Below are positions 6,146 to 10,519 of a stretch of DNA of 10,519 nt, piece after piece. How positions within the stretch are numbered: position 1 is the stretch's first letter; the number at the start of each line of letters is the position of its first letter. The notes below the pieces were generated by a model that did no database searches, was not told where the DNA came from, and saw only the letters and a list, made by a program, of their open reading frames with translations. A program made the translations under genes and the position numbers. The DNA comes from Limisphaerales bacterium (GTDB taxonomy: Bacteria; Verrucomicrobiota; Verrucomicrobiia; Limisphaerales; UBA8199): positions 1 through 10,519 of the forward strand of contig JANXQE010000040.1 in assembly GCA_025356925.1 (NCBI GenBank). Reading direction: 5' to 3'.

Positions 6146-7678
6146 TTACCAATCTGTCTCGCGGTAATCTTTCAGGAATTTACCCCAGACATGCTCCCCG
6201 GTGTTAAAGCCGGCGATGATTGGGTCCACGATTCGCGCCCCGCCGTCCACGATGTCAAGCGGAGGGTGGAATTGGTGGTCGCGCACCTTGCGGGCGGCGA
6301 TCGACGCGGGATCTTCATCGGTCACCCAGCCCGTGTCCACGGCGTTCATGTGGATGCCGTCGGCGTGATAATCGGCCGCGGAGGTGCGCGTCATCATGTT
6401 TAGCGCGGCTTTGGCCATGTTGGTGTGGGGATGGCGCGTCGTCTTGAAGCGACGGTAGAACTGACCCTCCATCGCGGAGACGTTGACGATGTGTTTGTCG
6501 CGTTCCGGTGTGCGCTGCATCAGGGGCTTGAGCCGGGCGTTGAGAATGAAGGGCGCGACCGCGTTGACCAGGTGCACTTCAAGTAATTCCACCGAGGGCA
6601 CCTCGGCGAGCTGCATCCGCCAGGAATTGTGCTCCCGCAAATCGATCTGCTGCAAATCCTGGTCGAGCCGGCCTTGGGGAAACAGAGCCTCCTGCGCCGC
6701 GAGTTCCTCCGGCAGCAAGGCCACCTGCGAGAGCTCCGCGGCTTGAGTGAGCCCAGCCACCTCGGATACCGTGCGCGGCGCCAAAGCAGTCGCGTCGCCT
6801 TCCGGCAAAAGGTGGTAACCGCGCAAGCCCTCGTAAGCACCGAGCAGGCTCCGCGCTGCTTCCGGGAGCGAGTCGAGAGCGGCCCTTTCCTGAGCCATCA
6901 TGTGCTCGTAGAATCCGGGCGGGCGTCGTACCGTCTGGCAGGCGTTGTTGAGGATGAAATCCAGCCGGCTGCGGGTGGTCATCAGGTGTCGGCAAAACGC
7001 CTCCACGCTCGGGGTGTGACGCAGGTCCAGCCCAAAGATTTCCAGCCGGTGACCCCATTGAGCGAAGTCCGGCTCCTGCGAGTAACGGGCCGCGGAATCG
7101 CGCGGGAAACGGGTCGTCACGATCAGCTGAGCGCCAGACCGCAGCAGGCGAATGCCAGCCTGGTAGCCGATCTTGACCCGACCGCCGGTGAGCAGGGCTA
7201 CGCGCCCGCTCAAATCGGCCAACTCGGCGCGTTTGCGGAAGTTCAGGTCGGCGCAGCCGGGACAAAGCTGGTCGTAGAAATGGTGGAGGGTCGAATAGTG
7301 CCGCTTGCAGATGTAGCAGTGCTGCGGCTCGAGCGCGTCGACAAAATCCGAATCGCCTTCAACCTCGCGTGGCTGGATGGCTGGGGCTGGCAGGGGGCTG
7401 GGCGTGGTAAATACGGGTCGGCGGCGCAACTCCCGGATGCCGGTTTGATTGAGGACCTGTTGTTCCCGCTGCACTTTCTCCTCCTTGCGCTGGCGGGTCC
7501 GGACCTTGACGAAGCGGCGCCTCTCTCTCGGGTTGGGCAGGAAAACCTCTCCCGAAACTTTGAGCAACCGCGAGTATTCCTCGGAGGAAAGCCGAGCCAG
7601 GAGCGAGCGGTTGGCGGACACCCTTTCCAGGATCTGGATAGCGGCGCGCAGTTGTTCAGGTGCGTTGTCAGTGTTCAT
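6146..7678 (-). CDS. SDR-family oxidoreductase-like protein with N-terminal four-cysteine motif and altered catalytic Tyr
   Basis: A 510-residue protein, about twice the length of a classical short-chain dehydrogenase. Residues 1-90 are charged and helical, with a very basic stretch (RERRRFVKVRTRQRKEEK). CYIC (121-124) and CPGC (139-142) form a CxxC-x14-CxxC metal-binding or rubredoxin-like knuckle. The Rossmann domain starts at 158, with TGGRVKIG (164-171) in place of the usual TGxxxGIG, an NNA motif (244-246), and a Ser in VNVSAMEG (Ser401). The catalytic YxxxK position reads TNMAK (419-423): Lys423 is kept but Tyr is replaced by Thr419. A helical insert of about 95 residues (250-345) separates NNA from the later motifs. 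The start at ATG 7678 has no strong ribosome binding site. Redox substrate and cofactor cannot be read; it may be a variant enzyme or a nucleotide-binding protein without dehydrogenase activity. Confidence 0.88.
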   Translation of the reverse strand: MNTDNAPEQLRAAIQILERVSANRSLLARLSSEEYSRLLKVSGEVFLPNPRERRRFVKVRTRQRKEEKVQREQQVLNQTGIRELRRRPVFTTPSPLPAPAIQPREVEGDSDFVDALEPQHCYICKRHYSTLHHFYDQLCPGCADLNFRKRAELADLSGRVALLTGGRVKIGYQAGIRLLRSGAQLIVTTRFPRDSAARYSQEPDFAQWGHRLEIFGLDLRHTPSVEAFCRHLMTTRSRLDFILNNACQTVRRPPGFYEHMMAQERAALDSLPEAARSLLGAYEGLRGYHLLPEGDATALAPRTVSEVAGLTQAAELSQVALLPEELAAQEALFPQGRLDQDLQQIDLREHNSWRMQLAEVPSVELLEVHLVNAVAPFILNARLKPLMQRTPERDKHIVNVSAMEGQFYRRFKTTRHPHTNMAKAALNMMTRTSAADYHADGIHMNAVDTGWVTDEDPASIAARKVRDHQFHPPLDIVDGGARIVDPIIAGFNTGEHVWGKFLKDYRETDW

Positions 7679-7731
7679 CGCTGAAAATCGTCCGCGCCGG
7701 CTGGGTAATCAGACAGCGGGCGCGAAGGCGC

Positions 7732-7761
7732 AGTCTAGCTGTTGGGCGGGGGGGGAACCAA
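7732..7761 (-). promoter_or_regulatory. Weak sigma70-like promoter candidate with an eight-base C-tract in its spacer
   Basis: Read on the minus strand, TTGGTT (7761-7756) and TAGACT (7737-7732) are separated by 18 bp and lie 53 bp before the start of the dehydrogenase-like gene. The spacer contains eight C in a row (7755-7748). Matches to the consensus are partial, so this is a candidate only. Confidence 0.2.
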
Positions 7762-7877
7762 GGGATAAATCGGGAGGTTTGCCACCGTCATCAACTTTGC
7801 CCCGTCCAAGCAAATTGGGAAATGGCTAAGCCAACGGATCGAATTACCCAGCGGTGGAAAGAAGCTCTGCCGCAATA

Positions 7878-9776
7878 TCAGGGTAGAACATGCCCCGGAA
7901 TGCTGCATTTCGGTTTCTCGTCAATGCTGCCGATGGTGTAAACACCTCCCTCGGGACAGACGGGCAATTTTCCGGCCATTGAATGGAAATTCGTCAAATC
8001 CGCCATCGTTGGCGTCTCGGCGCCTTCTTTTCGGTTCTCCAGCGCCCATTCCTGTTTGGCCCCGTCGATAATCCTGAGATTGTTAAGACATTGTTCTGCT
8101 GGAGACCGTCTTGGCCTTGCTGGTGCCGATGTTCCCACCTCATTCCTGGTCGCGAAGGTTGTCGCGCCGGCGCGAAGTCGCGCGCCTTGACCAACGGAAC
8201 CAATTATATACTCGCCATCAGAGGAATTGGTGTAGTCGCCCATGTTTACATTTGGTTCTCCATTTACATTTCGTTCACGATCTAGATATAGCTGAAGATC
8301 TTGCCACGCCGGCGTGTCCGTATTTTGCTTTTTCTGTTCGAAGACCCACTGCTGTTTGGCTCTGTCCAGTTCCATCAACTTGTTGGCAATATCACCAGGA
8401 ATGCCTTGCGTGCTGGCGTCATACAGGCCGGTTTTGGCGCCCAATTCGCCCGTGGCGGCTTTGAGGCCCGGCGCGTCCAAATGATCCAATTTGATGGCGA
8501 AGCCTCCCTTGGAGGTGTCCGAACTGGGGGCGATATTCGTGAGGGTGCCGTCGGCCAGTTGCGTATAGAGGCCATCAGCCTTTTCAATGAAGTTGTTGAC
8601 GTGAAGTTGCGTATATGTCCCATCGGCATGTCTAACCACCTGATATTCCTTCTGGAATGTTTCCTCTTCGGTGGTAAACGGCCCGGCGAACTCGATGAGT
8701 TGCAGACCAAGCTCTTGGTGAAGAATTTCCGTCACCCTTTGGAGCCTCTTGTCAATACTGCCCGGACGAGGGGGAGTCATTTCAATGTCATAAGCCCCAG
8801 CCAACCCGCTTTGATCCGTGACCGGGGCTTGCAGCACTCCGGAAATGAATTTGGCAAATTCCGGCATCGTTATATTGTGGAGACTCTCGCCTCCTCCGTT
8901 CGTGAGTCCCCGGACAGGGCTCGTGTTCCTTGCCAGATCGTTGATTTGCTGGCGGAGTCTGGTTACCTCGGCACGCAGTCTGGCTAATTCACGAGCCTGT
9001 TGTTCCGCAGGTGCCGGGCGGGCATCGGCCTGGGCCAGAAGATCAGAAAGTCGTTGGTTTTCGGCCTGGAGCGTAATTGCTTGATTCGCCGGTTGCTGCA
9101 GAACCTGATTCTCCTCGTGTAATTTGCGATTTTGCAGCGCCATGAACACCATCAGCGCAACGGCGGCCGTGGCGCAAATGATGGCACTTTTGAGTTTAGT
9201 CGTAGTGGCGGACTTCAACAAAGTATCGGTGAAGCCACCGGCAGCCATGCGGGCGAGGGCCGTCCTAGCGACGGTATCTGCCAAACCGAGCGGGGCTGCG
9301 GACACGAACCCAACGAGGAGCGCGGTACCGAGGGCCGCAGCCGAAAAAGCTACGCCACGATTTTTCAGCAGCACATGCAATTTGTCCAAAGCGCGGTTAA
9401 CTCTCATGCGCGCGGCGTCCTCGTTGCTTCCTATCCTTTCCCCCACGGCACGAAATTCAAGCTGTTCAAAAAAGCGCAGCAAGACAGCCGTGCGGTCATC
9501 CGATTCCAATTGGTTGATCGCCTCATCCAGAATGGGCGCTACCAAGGCGAGGTTGGCTGCCGTGTGATCCTCTGGGATATTCATCGCAAAAGCCTGCGTT
9601 TCTCTTAAATGACGCCGCCGTTCGCCTCGCATCGTTGTTCGAGCCAGGAAACAGGCATCGCGATGCAGCCATCCTCCGAGCACCACTTCCGATGGCAAGG
9701 TGTGGGCCTTGCGCGCCAGGTCCACAAACACCGTTTGGGTAATATCCTCTGCCAAATGGGCATCGCCATTTACCAA
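7878..9776 (-). CDS. ECF sigma factor fused to membrane segment, coiled coil, TIGR03435-type domain and duplicated pilin-like tail
   Basis: A 632-residue fusion (numbered from TTG 9776). Sigma region 2 lies at 1-60 (VNGDAHLAEDITQTVF, LGGWLHRDACFLAR) and region 4 at 83-138 (LESDDRTAVLLRFFEQLEF ... NEDAARMRVNRALDKL). An Ala-rich hydrophobic stretch (143-166) and a clear membrane helix (197-214) follow, then a coiled coil (217-284). Residues 299-365 (HNITMPEFAKFISG, VTDQSGLAGAYDIEM, ILHQELGLQLIEFAGP) match the TIGR03435 pattern. Two copies of a pseudopilin-like module close the protein (466-527 and 567-618), ending CSIPGHVLP. Such proteins are known in Verrucomicrobiota and probably couple promoter choice to an envelope signal; the mechanism is inferred. 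The TTG is not a convincing start: sigma homology continues upstream in frame to about 9857, where TAA 9858-9860 blocks it. It may therefore be a recent pseudogene. Confidence 0.83.
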   Translation of the reverse strand: MVNGDAHLAEDITQTVFVDLARKAHTLPSEVVLGGWLHRDACFLARTTMRGERRRHLRETQAFAMNIPEDHTAANLALVAPILDEAINQLESDDRTAVLLRFFEQLEFRAVGERIGSNEDAARMRVNRALDKLHVLLKNRGVAFSAAALGTALLVGFVSAAPLGLADTVARTALARMAAGGFTDTLLKSATTTKLKSAIICATAAVALMVFMALQNRKLHEENQVLQQPANQAITLQAENQRLSDLLAQADARPAPAEQQARELARLRAEVTRLRQQINDLARNTSPVRGLTNGGGESLHNITMPEFAKFISGVLQAPVTDQSGLAGAYDIEMTPPRPGSIDKRLQRVTEILHQELGLQLIEFAGPFTTEEETFQKEYQVVRHADGTYTQLHVNNFIEKADGLYTQLADGTLTNIAPSSDTSKGGFAIKLDHLDAPGLKAATGELGAKTGLYDASTQGIPGDIANKLMELDRAKQQWVFEQKKQNTDTPAWQDLQLYLDRERNVNGEPNVNMGDYTNSSDGEYIIGSVGQGARLRAGATTFATRNEVGTSAPARPRRSPAEQCLNNLRIIDGAKQEWALENRKEGAETPTMADLTNFHSMAGKLPVCPEGGVYTIGSIDEKPKCSIPGHVLP

Positions 9777-9908
9777 CCGGAGCGCGGTTGAATAAACTGA
9801 GTTGATGTACCGTGTGACCAGTCCCCGAAAAGCTAGGAAGGAGCGGGACTGACTTAGTTAGCAGAGGCACCGCAAACGTCTTTTGGAAATGCTGCTTTCC
9901 GTTTCCAT
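9777..9908 (-). other. Probable original N-terminus of the sigma factor, interrupted by TAA
   Basis: In frame with the sigma gene, codons 9857-9777 encode SQSRSFLAFRGLV followed by TRYINSVYSTALRL, which is sigma region 2.1/2.2 and should belong to the protein. A TAA at 9860-9858 interrupts the frame, and 16 codons further up is an in-frame ATG at 9908-9906 (METESSISKRRLRCLC), a distance that fits the usual N-terminus. No ATG, GTG or TTG in frame lies between the TAA and 9777. A nonsense mutation, a sequence error or an unusual start are all possible. Confidence 0.6.
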
Positions 9909-9939
9909 TATCTCATCGGCCCTTCGAGGGAAAGGAAAC
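9885..9939. promoter_or_regulatory. Cluster of five GGAAA/TTTCC elements around the sigma gene start
   Basis: GGAAA or its complement occurs at 9885-9889, 9896-9900, 9902-9906, 9929-9933 and 9934-9938. The first two make an inverted repeat with a 6-base gap; GTTTCC at 9901-9906 and GGAAAC at 9934-9939 make a longer one that encloses a small CCCT-TCG-AGGG stem (9920-9930). The cluster spans the in-frame ATG at 9908. It could be an operator or an mRNA structure at the translation start; no function is demonstrated. Confidence 0.3.
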
Positions 9940-10042
9940 CGGACCAGGCCATTGTTCCGAGCAGAGCGCGATTTTCGGGAGGCAAGCCGAATACAGTCCC
10001 GGGACCCTCAGGGAACAGCGCCGCTCAAAGAAGCGTCCTTTT

Positions 10043-10519
10043 TTACTGATTTGAACGGGACGGCGATTTGAGGGAGATTTCGATGACGCCCAAGTCCAGT
10101 GGTTTGCGGATATTCGGTTCACCTGTGGGGATCTCGACTGCGCGAACCCCCGTGAGCCACTGCCCGTGTGTGCTAGCCGTTGCGGAGGTCTCAACCAAAA
10201 GCGCGTATTTACCTGGCTCCACTTGATCAATACGGAAGGAGCCGTCCTTGGAGCATTGCACAGGCCGAATATGGAAGTTGGCGAATGTGTTTTCCCACGT
10301 GGACTGCCCTCTCAACGCGTTTAAGTCCTCCGGGGTTTTGACCTTGAGGTCAGACATTGAGGAGAAGAAGGCATAGCGAAAGTCATCGGCCTTTTCGATT
10401 TCCCCATCAGCATTTCGAATGTTGAACTTTCCAATGACGGAAAATCCACTCCCACCGAGTTGCACGACCGCCGTTTGTCCAGATTTGACTGTGACCCTTT
10501 CGCCAATAATCTCGGCACT
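10043..10519 (-). CDS. Carboxypeptidase-regulatory-like (Ig-like beta-sandwich) repeat protein, C-terminal 158 residues
   Basis: The frame is open to the right window edge, so this is the C-terminal part of a larger protein; the GTG at 10465 is internal, because the codons before it still read as family sequence (IIGERVTVKSGQTAVVQLGG). That segment is the end of one repeat with its typical GERV.VK.G turn, and DGSFRIDQVEPGKYALLVET (about 92-111 of the visible part) is the hallmark strand pair of a carboxypeptidase-regulatory-like or SpaA-like repeat. It ends PLDLGVIEISLKSPSRSNQ. In related Verrucomicrobiota proteins I recall this point leading into a TlpA-like thioredoxin domain; here the protein stops instead. 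The protein is probably exported and acts as an adhesion or sensing module. The sigma factor gene follows 134 bp downstream of its stop (to ATG 9908) on the same strand. Confidence 0.82.
   Translation of the reverse strand, partial: SAEIIGERVTVKSGQTAVVQLGGSGFSVIGKFNIRNADGEIEKADDFRYAFFSSMSDLKVKTPEDLNALRGQSTWENTFANFHIRPVQCSKDGSFRIDQVEPGKYALLVETSATASTHGQWLTGVRAVEIPTGEPNIRKPLDLGVIEISLKSPSRSNQ

Noticed and set aside
6629..7684. Long plus-strand open frame of 351 codons
   Set aside because: It is antisense to the dehydrogenase-like gene, its translation shows no domain or motif, and long antisense frames are common in GC-rich genes. The minus-strand frame has clear SDR motifs.
7660..7941. Plus-strand frame of 93 codons running into the end of the sigma gene
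   Set aside because: It overlaps the conserved end of the minus-strand protein and shows no domain; the MAKPTDRITQRWKEALPQ part looks protein-like, but no further support was found.
9523..9870. Minus-strand frame of 115 codons at the start of the sigma gene
   Set aside because: It overlaps sigma region 2 in a different frame. Its translation lacks sigma motifs and it does not supply the missing sigma N-terminus by a simple frameshift.
9940..9958. GGAAC on the minus strand (9958-9954) as the -35 of an ECF-type promoter for sigma autoregulation
   Set aside because: No CGTC-like -10 element is found 16-17 bp downstream; five bases alone are too common to count.
1..10519. CRISPR array, tRNA or rRNA genes, or an insertion sequence
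   Set aside because: No spaced long direct repeats, no tRNA-like or rRNA segment and no transposase motif or terminal inverted repeats were seen on reading both strands. A tool search could still find weak cases.

Overview
The window looks like chromosomal DNA of a GC-rich Verrucomicrobiota bacterium of the Pedosphaera/Limisphaerales kind. This is inferred from the gene set, not from a marker gene. The main pointers are an ECF sigma factor fused to a membrane segment and a TIGR03435-type domain with a pilin-like tail, a carboxypeptidase-regulatory-like repeat protein, and a large DUF2339 membrane protein. Every gene that looks intact reads on the minus strand. The only coding signal on the plus strand is a short decayed 3' end of a tex-like gene.

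Layout from left to right. At 1-1252 two genes of an ABC importer of the sulfonate/taurine/nitrate type lie in one operon: the substrate-binding protein is followed after 5 bp by the ATPase, which leaves the window. At 1253-1748 there is a gene-poor stretch with a possible structured leader for the importer, the tex tail remnant and a 7-bp tandem repeat. At 1749-4784 lies a 1011-residue DUF2339 polytopic membrane protein with a coiled-coil and proline-rich N-terminus. At 4785-5285 there is about 500 bp with at most one small membrane-protein ORF and two hairpins. At 5286-5935 is a VapBC-type toxin-antitoxin pair (AbrB-fold antitoxin, PIN toxin) joined by a 4-bp ATGA overlap and preceded by three 11-bp tandem repeats. 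At 6146-7678 is an unusual 510-residue short-chain dehydrogenase-like protein with a four-cysteine motif ahead of the Rossmann fold and Thr where the catalytic Tyr is expected. At 7878-9776 (homology continuing to about 9857) is the membrane-linked ECF sigma factor with an internally duplicated C-terminal module. At 10043-10519 is the 3' part of a secreted-type regulatory-like repeat protein that enters from the right edge.

Functional links that the sequence supports: the two importer genes work together, and the antitoxin and toxin work together. The sigma factor lies 134 bp downstream of the repeat protein (measured from the ATG at 9908) on the same strand, so co-transcription is possible but not shown. 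The sigma gene has an in-frame TAA inside its expected N-terminus, so it may be a pseudogene, start late, or carry a sequence error. The strongest candidates for a second look are the architecture of this fused sigma factor, the chain of ATGA overlaps in front of the toxin-antitoxin pair, and the altered active site of the dehydrogenase-like protein.
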